DNA from: Ulvibacter antarcticus
GTDB taxonomy: Bacteria > Bacteroidota > Bacteroidia > Flavobacteriales > Flavobacteriaceae
Assembly (NCBI RefSeq): GCF_003688405.1
Contig: NZ_REFC01000012.1
Location: 310,001 to 374,000 of the forward strand
Reading direction: 5' to 3'
Length of the DNA: 64,000 nucleotides
Shown here: positions 9,633-17,922 of the stretch, piece by piece
Layout of the letters: each line of letters starts with the position of its first letter
How positions within the stretch are numbered: the first letter of the stretch is position 1
Position numbers and translations under genes: made by a program
Notes under the pieces: model-generated
Database searches by the model: none
What the model was told of the DNA's origin: nothing
The model's input: the letters and a program-made list of their open reading frames with translations, nothing else

Positions 9633-11195
9633 TTACGAACTACAGGATAACATGGAACATCCTACCTTATTTCTAGCCCATTCGGGTCGTTTTACGAACC
9701 ATTTCTCCATTTCCGGTTGCTCATCGTAAGGCTTTTTCAATAAAGTATATAATTCATCTATGAGCGAATAATCTCCTTTATCTGCAGCGTCAATTGCTAA
9801 TTGAGCCATATAATTGCGAAGTACGTATTTCGGGTTTACAAGATTCATTTTTCCTTTTCTTTCTGAATCTGAAACACTTTCAAATTGCAATCTTAACGAA
9901 TACTTTAAAAACCATTCTGCCCATTGTTTCTTTATCTCTTCTGAAACTTCCGAAGGTGAATAGAATGCATCTTCAATGTTTCCGATCCCTTCTGAAGTTT
10001 TTTCCTTCTCAAAATGACCCAGATTTCTAAAAAATAAGGTCATGTCTGTTTCAGACAGGTGTAAAAGTTTCTCAAGCTCCTGAATCATTTTCTCATCCTC
10101 GTCCCTTTCCGAAGCCAATCCAATTTTTGAACGCATCATCTCCAAATACTTTGTTCTAAAACTCGATCTGTAATCATTCAGAATAGCTTCCAAAGCCGCT
10201 GCATCATCGATTAACGGGAATAATGCATTCGCTAATTGCAGTAGATTCCAAAGTACAATTTCCGGCTGATTCCCGTAACGATATCTTTTGTGTTGACTAT
10301 CAGTGGTATTGGGCGTCCAGCCAAAATCATAGCCTTCCAACCAACCATAAGGGCCATAATCGATTGTTAATCCTAAAATCGACATATTATCGGTATTCAT
10401 AACTCCGTGTACAAATCCCACGCGCTGCCAATGAATCACCATTTCTAAACTCCTTTGGGTCACTTCTTTGAAAAAGGCGAGATAGGTCTCCTTCGATGGT
10501 TCTCCTAAATCTAAATAATGCTTACGAATTGTAAAATCAACTAAAGTTTTTAAAGTTTCATCATCCTGTTGGGCGGCGAAAATCTCATAACTCCCAAATC
10601 GCAAGAAAGATGGAGCCACCCTACAGACCACAGCACCCTTTTCATATTCCTGATTCCCGTCATAAAGCATATCGCGTAACACCTCGTCACCAGTAAACGC
10701 AAGGCTCAAGGCACGTGTGGTAGGAACTCCCAAATGATGCATTGCTTCACTGCATAAATATTCACGAACCGACGAGCGCAACACTGCCAATCCATCTGCC
10801 GATCTAGAATAAGGGGTAGGTCCGGCACCTTTTAATTGTAGGGTCCAGGAAGTGTTTTCCGATTCTATTTCGAATAGATTTATTGCGCGTCCGTCGCCTA
10901 ATTGCCCTGCCCAATTCCCAAATTGATGCCCAGCATATAACATGGCGTAAGGTTGGGTTTCCGACTTTACTTTATTCCCGGTAAATAGTTGCAAGAACTC
11001 TGAAGATTCACTAAAAGATTGAGTCATTCCTAATGTTTTCAGCATTTCATCAGTCACGTGAAGCATTTCCGGGTTTTTGGTTCGAATAGGATTAACATAC
11101 GAAAAACAAGCTTTAGACACTTGCCTTCTATAGTTTTCCATGATCGGATCAGCGGGTAATTCCTTGGTAAATGTGTTTTTTACTGTGAGGTTCAT
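9633..11195 (-). CDS. selO: Protein adenylyltransferase SelO
   Basis: About 520 residues. SelO is a pseudokinase-fold enzyme that transfers AMP to Ser/Thr/Tyr of target proteins, linked to redox control in bacteria and mitochondria. Seen: YAGHQFGNWAGQLGDGRA (nucleotide loop), HGVMNTDNMSILGLTIDYGPYGW (catalytic and metal-binding segment; the string is split here as HGVMNTDNM and DYGPYGW), and a C-terminal GCSMLSCSS with two cysteines in place of the eukaryotic selenocysteine. I start at the ATG at 11195, ten bases after the GNAT stop; an earlier in-frame ATG at 11234 would overlap that gene. Confidence 0.9.
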   Translation of the reverse strand: MNLTVKNTFTKELPADPIMENYRRQVSKACFSYVNPIRTKNPEMLHVTDEMLKTLGMTQSFSESSEFLQLFTGNKVKSETQPYAMLYAGHQFGNWAGQLGDGRAINLFEIESENTSWTLQLKGAGPTPYSRSADGLAVLRSSVREYLCSEAMHHLGVPTTRALSLAFTGDEVLRDMLYDGNQEYEKGAVVCRVAPSFLRFGSYEIFAAQQDDETLKTLVDFTIRKHYLDLGEPSKETYLAFFKEVTQRSLEMVIHWQRVGFVHGVMNTDNMSILGLTIDYGPYGWLEGYDFGWTPNTTDSQHKRYRYGNQPEIVLWNLLQLANALFPLIDDAAALEAILNDYRSSFRTKYLEMMRSKIGLASERDEDEKMIQELEKLLHLSETDMTLFFRNLGHFEKEKTSEGIGNIEDAFYSPSEVSEEIKKQWAEWFLKYSLRLQFESVSDSERKGKMNLVNPKYVLRNYMAQLAIDAADKGDYSLIDELYTLLKKPYDEQPEMEKWFVKRPEWARNKVGCSMLSCSS

Positions 11196-11205
11196 TAAGT
11201 ATTTT

Positions 11206-11502
11206 TTATCCAATAATCTTACTCCATTTTTCACTATTTGCAGCTACCGATTTAACATAACCGCAAACGGCAACAGCCGAATGTCCTTCTTGCGTAAGTT
11301 TTTCAAATGTTTTTTCGACTAGAACTTTTCCAATTCCCTTTCCTCTTAAACTCAATGGGACTTCAGAATACACCAAGTACATTTTATCGTTTTTCAGTTC
11401 GTAATTTACTCTTGCCGTTGCCCCTTCTACCATCATAGTATAGCGGTTATTAGCTTTATCGTGTACTATTTCAAGTTCTTCTAATTTCAATTTTGAATTC
11501 AT
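11206..11502 (-). CDS. Small GNAT-type N-acetyltransferase
   Basis: 98 residues of the short YjdJ-like acetyltransferase group (COG2388). The acetyl-CoA loop is SLRGKGIGKVLVEKTF, corresponding to the R/Q-x-x-G-x-G/A motif. It heads the GNAT-selO-small protein-DUF427 run. The substrate is unknown. Confidence 0.8.
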   Translation of the reverse strand: MNSKLKLEELEIVHDKANNRYTMMVEGATARVNYELKNDKMYLVYSEVPLSLRGKGIGKVLVEKTFEKLTQEGHSAVAVCGYVKSVAANSEKWSKIIG

Positions 11503-11560
11503 TTAATATGTGTTTTAAAAAAGCATGAGTTAAAGTAAATAGTAAGGTTTTAAATCTATT

Positions 11561-11631
11561 TGTCACATTGAGCGCAGTCGAAATGTCTCGGTTAAAAGAT
11601 TATTAAGTTTTCGACTGCGCTCAAACGGACA
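11561..11631. repeat. Dispersed inverted repeat, copy 1
   Basis: Arms TTGAGCGCAGTCGAAA (11568-11583) and TTTCGACTGCGCTCAA (11609-11624) are perfect complements of 16 bases separated by 25 bases. It sits alone in the spacer between the GNAT and msrA genes. A sister copy is at 16171-16241. Such GC-rich palindromes in AT-rich Flavobacteriaceae spacers look like REP-type elements, and may also act as terminators. Confidence 0.8.
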
Positions 11632-11678
11632 TATTTAATTGCTTGTTACTAAACCCCATGAATATTTATAAAAGTTCA

Positions 11679-12230
11679 TTAAACCTTTACATTCTTTAAT
11701 TTATCTGCGTGCATTTTTCTCAATTTTGCCAATTTTGGATCGATTACAGCGGTGCAATAGCCCTGCGTAGAATTATTTGCATAATAATCTTGATGTGCAG
11801 CCTCAGCAACAAAAAATTCGCCTATCGGACTTATCTCTGTAACAATTGGATTTTCATAATATGGAGCTATTTCTTTTGCAACCACATTGGCTATTTCGCT
11901 TTGTTTTTCAGTGTGATAATAAATCACAGATCTGTATTGTGATCCTCGATCTGCGCCTTGACGATTCAAAGTTGTAGGGTCATGGCTCGTCATAAAAATC
12001 ACTAATAGATCTTCATAACTTATTTGATCCGGATCGAAGCTTACTTGAATTACTTCTGCGTGTCCTGTTAAACCTGAACAGACTTCTCTGTAAGTGGGAA
12101 TTCCGGGCACTTTTCCGCCGGTATATCCTGAAACCACTTTTTCAACGCCTTTTACTTCATTGAAAACAGCTTCAATACACCAAAAACAGCCGCCACCAAC
12201 CGTCATTAATTCTAATGATTTATTTTTCAT
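11679..12230 (-). CDS. msrA: Peptide-methionine (S)-S-oxide reductase MsrA
   Basis: 183 residues, cytoplasmic, canonical. The active-site GGGCFWC holds Cys15, with YTGG and the resolving Cys158 in TQGYCTAVIDPKL. It repairs methionine-S-sulfoxide in proteins using thioredoxin. Its start overlaps the end of msrB by eleven bases, so the two stereospecific reductases are made from one message. Confidence 0.95.
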   Translation of the reverse strand: MKNKSLELMTVGGGCFWCIEAVFNEVKGVEKVVSGYTGGKVPGIPTYREVCSGLTGHAEVIQVSFDPDQISYEDLLVIFMTSHDPTTLNRQGADRGSQYRSVIYYHTEKQSEIANVVAKEIAPYYENPIVTEISPIGEFFVAEAAHQDYYANNSTQGYCTAVIDPKLAKLRKMHADKLKNVKV

Positions 12231-12684
12231 TTTCTTGCCTTTCTTTTTCTATTTCCATCGATTCTGAATTGATACAATATCGCAATCCGCTGGGTTCCGG
12301 TCCATCGGGAAATACGTGCCCCAAATGAGCATCGCAGGTATTACACATCACTTCCACGCGCACCATTCCGAAGGAGCCATCCTTATGATATTTAATTGCA
12401 TTCGATTTAATTGGTTGTGTAAAACTTGGCCAACCACTCCCCGATTCAAATTTAATAGTTGAATCGAATAATGCCGTACCACAACAAACACAGGCATACT
12501 TTCCTGCATCATGAATACTGCATAATGCTCCGCTATGCGGTGCTTCGGTACCTTTTAAACGGGTGATTCGAAACTGCTCCGGACTTAGAATTTCGCGCCA
12601 TTCTTGCTCTGTTTTTTCAACTCTGCGATCGGGTATTGGGTTTCCATTGACACTAAAACTTATTACTTCTTTCCAGGTTAACAT
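12220..12684 (-). CDS. msrB: Peptide-methionine (R)-S-oxide reductase MsrB
   Basis: 154 residues with the SelR/MsrB domain. Zinc ligands appear as CVCC (Cys65, Cys68) and CNTC (Cys114, Cys117); the catalytic residue is Cys137 in LRYCINS; GSGWPSF is the substrate-site motif. It reduces methionine-R-sulfoxide. Together with msrA it forms an operon behind the promoter at 12955-12988. Confidence 0.95.
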   Translation of the reverse strand: MLTWKEVISFSVNGNPIPDRRVEKTEQEWREILSPEQFRITRLKGTEAPHSGALCSIHDAGKYACVCCGTALFDSTIKFESGSGWPSFTQPIKSNAIKYHKDGSFGMVRVEVMCNTCDAHLGHVFPDGPEPSGLRYCINSESMEIEKERQENEK

Positions 12685-12759
12685 ACTTCTTGCCTTTCTT
12701 TTTTTAGAATTTAATTGTTTAAGTTTTTACTCGAAACTATAGTCGTAATAAAAGTGATT

Positions 12760-12924
12760 TCATTTCAATTTACAAAACTCGATAGTTTCTTTGAGATCAG
12801 CAGTTATTGCAAAACTCAACGAATACAGTAAAGTTAAGATCATCAAGTTAAAATAGAGAAAATGAGATGCTAATTGATTGTTAATGTTGACGCGTTTGTG
12901 AAGTAGTTTCTCTTTGGAATACAT
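12760..12924 (-). CDS. Possible 54-residue single-TM peptide
   Basis: Short frame starting with ATG at 12924, about 20 bases after the predicted start of transcription from the promoter at 12955-12988. It encodes a basic N-terminus (MYSKEKLLHKR), one hydrophobic segment (LYFNLMILTLLYSLSFAI) and a short tail. It would be the first gene on the msrB-msrA message, 75 bases before msrB. No family recognised; it may equally be a non-coding leader. Confidence 0.3.
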   Translation of the reverse strand: MYSKEKLLHKRVNINNQLASHFLYFNLMILTLLYSLSFAITADLKETIEFCKLK

Positions 12925-12954
12925 TATAATTTTTAATTTTTCTTCGGAAAAAGC

Positions 12955-12988
12955 CAAATATAAACCTACGATCGTAGTAGAATATCAA
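12955..12988 (-). promoter_or_regulatory. Predicted promoter of the msrBA message
   Basis: Read on the minus strand: TTG at 12988-12986, a 23-base spacer, then TATATTTG at 12962-12955, a full match to the Bacteroidetes -7 consensus TAnnTTTG. A CTTCGGAA word (12942-12949) lies at the expected transcription start. Confidence 0.55.
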
Positions 12989-12997
12989 CCAATAAAT

Positions 12998-14686
12998 CTA
13001 TTCTAAAATAAGCCTCGAAACCTTAGTAGTTTCCGAAGCACTTAAACGTACGAAATACAGACCTGACTGCACTTTTACATTCTGAATATTAGTGCCATCC
13101 CAAACAAGCTGCTGGGCACCTTGAACCGATTCGTTTAATAAGGTCTTCATTATTCTACCCGAAATGTCAAATATTTCAACCCTAACATTCTGATCTTTTT
13201 TGCTTGTAAACTGAATAGTTGTCTGATCTTTAAAGGGGTTAGGAACACATTTTAAATTATCGACCACTTCCGAAGCAAAAGTAGTAATTCCCAAAAGTGA
13301 AGGGGTAATATGAGAATAATAAACATCCTGTCCTCCATTGAAGGTATTTACCCAGGCAAGATGCGCTCCGTTATTGTCGGAGACCATATCGAAATAATCT
13401 CCCATTTTATTTTGTTGAGGGTAGCCAATATTAGGATCGAATTGATCCGACAGTTTTAAATTTCCAGACCAAGTGACACCCTGATCTTCTGAATAAGTAA
13501 AATATAATGCCGACAGATTCGTACCTGAAGGTGCGTCTCGAGTATCTAGCCATGCAACATCTATTCTGCCATTAGGAGCTACAGACATGGTTCCAAACCA
13601 CTGATAAGCAGTTTCACCAACATCGTCGTTAATGCGTTGGGGAGCATCAAAATTATTTCCGTTATCGGTACTTCTTGCGAACATTACATCTCCGGGATCA
13701 CTAATAGAATTCCGATTGACGGATGCCAACACATATACATTATTTTGTCCGGGACCATTAGAAATATCGACATCCACCCAAACTTGACCCATGAGCCCTG
13801 AAGGATTAGGTGGTACTTGTGCCCATATACGCCCGTCCAGATCTACTGTACTCACAGAATCCCAGGTAACAGGACTTATATTCGGGTCCTGCGCGGTTGA
13901 TGATTTCACCAACACTACATCCGATCCATATTTTCCGGTTATATACAACACACCGTCTGAATCCACTGCCAACGTGCCCCAGATGGGATTACTATCAATT
14001 AGTGAACAATTTTCAAAGGTATTACTGCCGTCTGTGGAGCGGGTAAAAAAACCTGGAGAGCAGGTCGTAAATGACGGATTCCAATTGGAATAATTATTTC
14101 TTGCACTTATGCCATTGGTTTTATCAATTCTCATCCATTGTTTGTCTCCTCCATAGGCAGGAAAAGGCGCGCCCCAGTCTACACCTCCATTGGTGATCTT
14201 ATAGACATCACAATTAAAACCTCCTCGCAAACTGTTGTAATAAAAATTTCCGTTAGCATCAAAATCAAGAACCGGATCGGAGCGAAAAAATCCCGGATCC
14301 AAAACTCCCGGAAATTCCCAAGTTAAACCTCCGTCTAAAGAAAATCCATTGCCCGCCTGTCGAAAATTACTAGTCACAGTGTCAAACTGCCGCCATCCAA
14401 TAACAATACGATTGGGATTAGTAGGATCCACCGCAATGGAAGGCTCATTTGCCGCATCGCCTAGTATATCATTACCATTACTATCTACATTTACCTGGCG
14501 CGTGAAAAAATCGCTGCCATTTATTCTATAAGATGGTCCGCGCTCCATGCTCTCTCTATCCACGAATACATAAGGGTCGTCGGGAACTTCAGTATGAGTC
14601 TCGCTCAAGTCTTGCGATCGTAGTGAAGGATAAACACATATTAATAAAACTGCACTGAAAACTTTTTTAGAAAGTGACTTAAACAT
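12998..14686 (-). CDS. Secreted BNR/sialidase-like repeat protein with T9SS sorting domain
   Basis: About 562 residues. Signal peptide MFKSLSKKVFSAVLLICVYPSLRSQ, then a beta-propeller-like region with repeated Asp-box-type motifs (SLDGGLTW, STDNGNNF, SEDQGVTW, each S-x-D-x-G-x-x-W/F) as in sialidases and photosystem stability factors. The last 80 residues (CVPNPFKDQTTIQF, then IFDISGRIMKTL, and LYFVRLSAS) form a type A sorting domain for export through the type IX system. The ATG at 14686 is chosen because it begins the signal peptide; an ATG 18 codons earlier adds a non-signal extension. The substrate is unknown; no sialidase catalytic set was identified. Confidence 0.8.
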   Translation of the reverse strand: MFKSLSKKVFSAVLLICVYPSLRSQDLSETHTEVPDDPYVFVDRESMERGPSYRINGSDFFTRQVNVDSNGNDILGDAANEPSIAVDPTNPNRIVIGWRQFDTVTSNFRQAGNGFSLDGGLTWEFPGVLDPGFFRSDPVLDFDANGNFYYNSLRGGFNCDVYKITNGGVDWGAPFPAYGGDKQWMRIDKTNGISARNNYSNWNPSFTTCSPGFFTRSTDGSNTFENCSLIDSNPIWGTLAVDSDGVLYITGKYGSDVVLVKSSTAQDPNISPVTWDSVSTVDLDGRIWAQVPPNPSGLMGQVWVDVDISNGPGQNNVYVLASVNRNSISDPGDVMFARSTDNGNNFDAPQRINDDVGETAYQWFGTMSVAPNGRIDVAWLDTRDAPSGTNLSALYFTYSEDQGVTWSGNLKLSDQFDPNIGYPQQNKMGDYFDMVSDNNGAHLAWVNTFNGGQDVYYSHITPSLLGITTFASEVVDNLKCVPNPFKDQTTIQFTSKKDQNVRVEIFDISGRIMKTLLNESVQGAQQLVWDGTNIQNVKVQSGLYFVRLSASETTKVSRLILE

Positions 14687-14709
14687 GATATGAGCGTTTG
14701 AGATGTATT

Positions 14710-14740
14710 TAAAAATACGACTTCGGAAGAGATATCGCAA
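14710..14740 (-). promoter_or_regulatory. Candidate promoter of the T9SS BNR gene
   Basis: On the minus strand TTG (14740-14738), 20 bases, TATTTTTA (14717-14710), a partial match to TAnnTTTG. A CTTCCGAAG word occupies the spacer. It begins 24 bases before the chosen ATG, which supports that start. Confidence 0.35.
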
Positions 14741-14861
14741 CCGAAGTGCGTTTTTTAATTTGTTAGTTTACAGTTAATAAGTGTTTTACAATTCGGTTTT
14801 AGATAGAAATGAAGTCTGGCACTTTATTTGAAGTTTCTCTTTTGAATTAAAACCATCGATT

Positions 14862-15419
14862 ATGAGATATTCAGATAAAGCGCCCGAGGTAAATGCAGGT
14901 AGTATGGCCGATATTGCATTTTTACTATTAATTTTTTTCTTAGTCACAACAACAATCCCAAACGACAAAGGAATAGCAAGAAAAATTCCACCGCCTTGCC
15001 CGGCTGGAATCGATTGCAATATGAAGTTGAAGGAAAGAAATGTGCTTCGAATTTTGGTAAATGAGAAAGATGAGATTATGGTCAACAACAAACTGACCGA
15101 TTTAATGGAACTAAATGAAACTTTAAAGGTTTTCATAGATAATAATGGAGATAGTAGCTGTAACTACTGCAGTGGAAGTAAGCTAGACACTTCTTCCGAG
15201 AATCCGAATGAAGCCACAATTACCGTTAACGCAGATCGAAATTCTTCTTATGAAACGTATATAGCGATTCAGGACGAATTGACTCGAGCCTATTTTGAGC
15301 TCCGTGAGAATTACGTGAAAGAAGTTTTAAAAACATCAACTGCCGCACTATCTTCAAAGGATATAGAGAAAGTTCAAAAAGCATATCCTTTCAGAATTAC
15401 CGAGGCATCAACTCAATAA
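14862..15419 (+). CDS. ExbD/TolR family biopolymer transport protein
   Basis: 185 residues. A short N-tail and one TM helix ADIAFLLLIFFLVTTTI with the essential membrane Asp of the ExbD/TolR proton channel, then a periplasmic domain ending near KVQKAYPFRITEA. ExbD works with ExbB and TonB to energise outer-membrane receptors. No ExbB or TonB gene is adjacent, which is unusual: Bacteroidetes usually have exbB-exbD-exbD-tonB clusters. The periplasmic part contains a CNYC pair (about residue 100) that could form a disulfide. Confidence 0.88.
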   Translation: MRYSDKAPEVNAGSMADIAFLLLIFFLVTTTIPNDKGIARKIPPPCPAGIDCNMKLKERNVLRILVNEKDEIMVNNKLTDLMELNETLKVFIDNNGDSSCNYCSGSKLDTSSENPNEATITVNADRNSSYETYIAIQDELTRAYFELRENYVKEVLKTSTAALSSKDIEKVQKAYPFRITEASTQ

Positions 15420-15516
15420 AGAACCACAATTTCTAAGCATATATTTCAGTAAAGAAAAAATATGTAGGAAACTTTAAATATTTTCTTACATTCGTTTTTT
15501 AAAATAATAAAGAATC

Positions 15517-16119
15517 ATGATTAAAAGAATAGTAGTATTTGCCCTAATTTTCACATGTAATTTGACTGTTTTCGGACAGGAAGAGCCAATTCAAATAGTT
15601 GATGAAACAGTCGCCAACAGACTAATGTTATATGCTTTAAATGAAACTGATACTGATTATGATGTAATGATCACCGTCGATGGGTCAGGGTTTAGACAAA
15701 GCAAGGCTAAGCCAAGAATGACAAGGGTTCCGGCAACTTCACGTGTGCAAATTGCAAGGTTAATGATAAACCGTGGTGAAAATCCAAAATACACTTATAC
15801 CTTGGTTGTAAATGATAGCCTTTCAAGAAGAGCCTTGAGGCGTGAGTTTGAGTTGGTAAAAATTGCACCTAAAAAACCAATCACTGTGTACATCACCCAA
15901 AATTGCATGAAATGTGATAGTATAATGCAGCCATTGAAAGATAGTAAATGGCAATTTGATAGTCACAATTTAGCTGAAAAACCAGAAATGGCTAAGCAAC
16001 TTAAAATGGCGGTTCCAGAACTGGACGTTATGGAAACTCCTGTTTTTAGCATTGGAGGTTTAATATTCCCTGAAGTTAAAAATTATGAAGAATTAATGGA
16101 AGAAATGACTAAAGAATAA
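15517..16119 (+). CDS. Exported protein with C-terminal glutaredoxin-like domain
   Basis: 200 residues. A signal peptide (MIKRIVVFALIFTCNLTVFGQ) is followed by a beta-rich N-domain (residues 22-115) that I do not recognise and a thioredoxin-fold C-domain: ITVYITQNCMKCDSI carries a CxxC pair and METPVFSIGG has the cis-proline expected of glutaredoxins. It probably acts in the periplasm on thiols. The gene stands alone between exbD and a convergent SDR gene. Confidence 0.65.
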   Translation: MIKRIVVFALIFTCNLTVFGQEEPIQIVDETVANRLMLYALNETDTDYDVMITVDGSGFRQSKAKPRMTRVPATSRVQIARLMINRGENPKYTYTLVVNDSLSRRALRREFELVKIAPKKPITVYITQNCMKCDSIMQPLKDSKWQFDSHNLAEKPEMAKQLKMAVPELDVMETPVFSIGGLIFPEVKNYEELMEEMTKE

Positions 16120-16170
16120 GTATTACTCTCATTTCTAATCCTAAAATAGCTCCTGAAAAGTAAATCTTAT

Positions 16171-16241
16171 GTCGGTTCGAGCGCAGTCGAGAACTTTGAG
16201 TTGTTAATTATATCGTAGGTCTCGACTGCGCTCGACCGGAC
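16171..16241. repeat. Dispersed inverted repeat, copy 2
   Basis: Arms TCGAGCGCAGTCGAG (16177-16191) and CTCGACTGCGCTCGA (16221-16235) are perfect over 15 bases, extended by CCGAC/CCGGA with one bulge, around a 29-base loop. The 12-base core GCGCAGTCGA is shared with the copy at 11561-11631; the loops differ. Located between convergent genes. Confidence 0.8.
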
Positions 16242-16278
16242 AACTAGGTATTGATTATAAATTCCTAATTAGTATACA

Positions 16279-17835
16279 CTACCATCTAATAGGTCGGTAA
16301 TCTTTCAAAAATTTACCGCACCAATGCTTTCCTGAATTAATACCATCAAACAATGGATCCATCACCCTAGCTGCACCATCAACTATGTCTAAAGGCGGTT
16401 GAAAATCGTGTAATTCTGCTTTTCTTTTTGCCAATTCAATCGGATCTTCATCGGTTACCCATCCCGTGTCTACAGCATTCATATAAATACCGTCTTTCGC
16501 TAAGGTAGCCGAGGATGTGTGTGTCAACATATTTAAAGCAGCTTTCGCCATGTTGGTATGTGGGTGGCGATCTTCTTTGTGAAAACTATGGAATTTTCCT
16601 TCCATTGCGGTTACATTAATGATGTGCTTAATTCCTGTGTTTTCTTTTTTCATTAGGTCGGAAAGGCGGTTACACAAAACAAACGGAGCTACTGAATTAA
16701 CCAACTGTACTTCAATCATTTCGGTGGTTTCAATTTCACCTAAACGCAAGCGCCAGCTATTGGTTTTCCGAAGGTCAACTTGTTGTAAATCGGCATCCAA
16801 CTCCCCTTCCGGAAAGACTTCTTTAGCACTTAAGGAATTATCGAAACTATAAGGAATTTGGGATAATTTTGCAGACGCACGAATTCCAATACCGGGTTCG
16901 GGACCGTGCCAGGTAACAGGTAAAACGTTATTCTGATTATTGGAAGTAGCCAAAGCAAGTGACTTAAGCTCTTGTAAACACTGTTCATGATCTTGCAATA
17001 GATCTTTGGCAAATTTTGGAAGTAAGTCCAAGGACATTTCTTCTTTTTCCATTAAATGCTGATAAAATCCGGCAGGTCTTCTAACGGTTTGTGCTGCATT
17101 ATTGATTAGAACATCCAACCGATCGTATTTCTGTTCAATATAATTACAAAAAATCTCTACACTAGGAATATGACGCAGATCGAGGCCATGAATTTTAAGA
17201 CGATGTCCCCATTCTGTAAAATCTTCTTCCTTGGAAAAACGAAGGGCAGAATCTACCGGAAACCTTGTGGTAGCTACAACCGTTGCTCCTGCACGTAAAC
17301 ACATTAGAGTAATATGAAATCCAATTTTTAAGCGAGAACCGGTAATTACTGCTACCTGACCTTTAAGGCTCGATGTTTGAAACCGTTTGGCATAATTAAA
17401 ATCTCCACAGTCTCCACACATGGTATCATAAAAGTGATGCAACTTAGTGAACGGTGTTTTACAAACATAGCAATTTCGGGGCGTTTCTAATTCGAGTTTA
17501 AGGTCCTTAGATTTCCCCGAGAGCTCAATCATTTTGGGCGCCACAAATACAGTCGCTTCGCGTGCGCTACGAATACCAGTTACTTTACGAGCGTGTTTAT
17601 CTCGGGCAGCTTTTTTACGCCGTTCGTTCTTTTTGGCATCTTTTTTTCTTTTTGCAAACTCTTCTCTATTTGGACGGGAAAACATTCCGGCAGCTTTAAT
17701 TAAGGCAGTCCGTTTTTCTTTTGGAATATCAAAAATCTGATTGGTGTCACCTACCAACTGATTCAACACAACAATACATTTATCAATCTCTTTTTCAGTC
17801 AACTCCTCTTTCACTTCCAAATTAGTTTGCTTCAT
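16279..17835 (-). CDS. Zinc-ribbon plus atypical short-chain dehydrogenase (SDR) protein
   Basis: About 518 residues, twice the length of a normal SDR. The N-terminal 125 residues are Lys/Arg-rich; a four-cysteine ribbon follows (CYVCKTPF ... CGDCGDF). Then a Rossmann domain with TGSRLKIGF instead of TGxxxGIG and [13 protein letters not shown] (NNAG-like). The YxxxK site reads T-N-M-A-K within [13 protein letters not shown], so the catalytic Tyr seems replaced. Start taken at the ATG at 17835; the preceding 13 codons look like non-coding leader. It may be a non-enzymatic or unusual NAD(P)-binding protein. Confidence 0.75.
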   Translation of the reverse strand: MKQTNLEVKEELTEKEIDKCIVVLNQLVGDTNQIFDIPKEKRTALIKAAGMFSRPNREEFAKRKKDAKKNERRKKAARDKHARKVTGIRSAREATVFVAPKMIELSGKSKDLKLELETPRNCYVCKTPFTKLHHFYDTMCGDCGDFNYAKRFQTSSLKGQVAVITGSRLKIGFHITLMCLRAGATVVATTRFPVDSALRFSKEEDFTEWGHRLKIHGLDLRHIPSVEIFCNYIEQKYDRLDVLINNAAQTVRRPAGFYQHLMEKEEMSLDLLPKFAKDLLQDHEQCLQELKSLALATSNNQNNVLPVTWHGPEPGIGIRASAKLSQIPYSFDNSLSAKEVFPEGELDADLQQVDLRKTNSWRLRLGEIETTEMIEVQLVNSVAPFVLCNRLSDLMKKENTGIKHIINVTAMEGKFHSFHKEDRHPHTNMAKAALNMLTHTSSATLAKDGIYMNAVDTGWVTDEDPIELAKRKAELHDFQPPLDIVDGAARVMDPLFDGINSGKHWCGKFLKDYRPIRW

Positions 17836-17922
17836 GGTTTTGTAATAATCGTGCAAATATATAGCAAAAACCACTTCATATTATTAAATTTATTCAAAGG
17901 GCTGATATAACTAAATTCTACT

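Noticed and set aside
14786-15136. Minus-strand frame of 116 codons
   Set aside because: It is antisense to the ExbD gene and lacks any recognisable motif.
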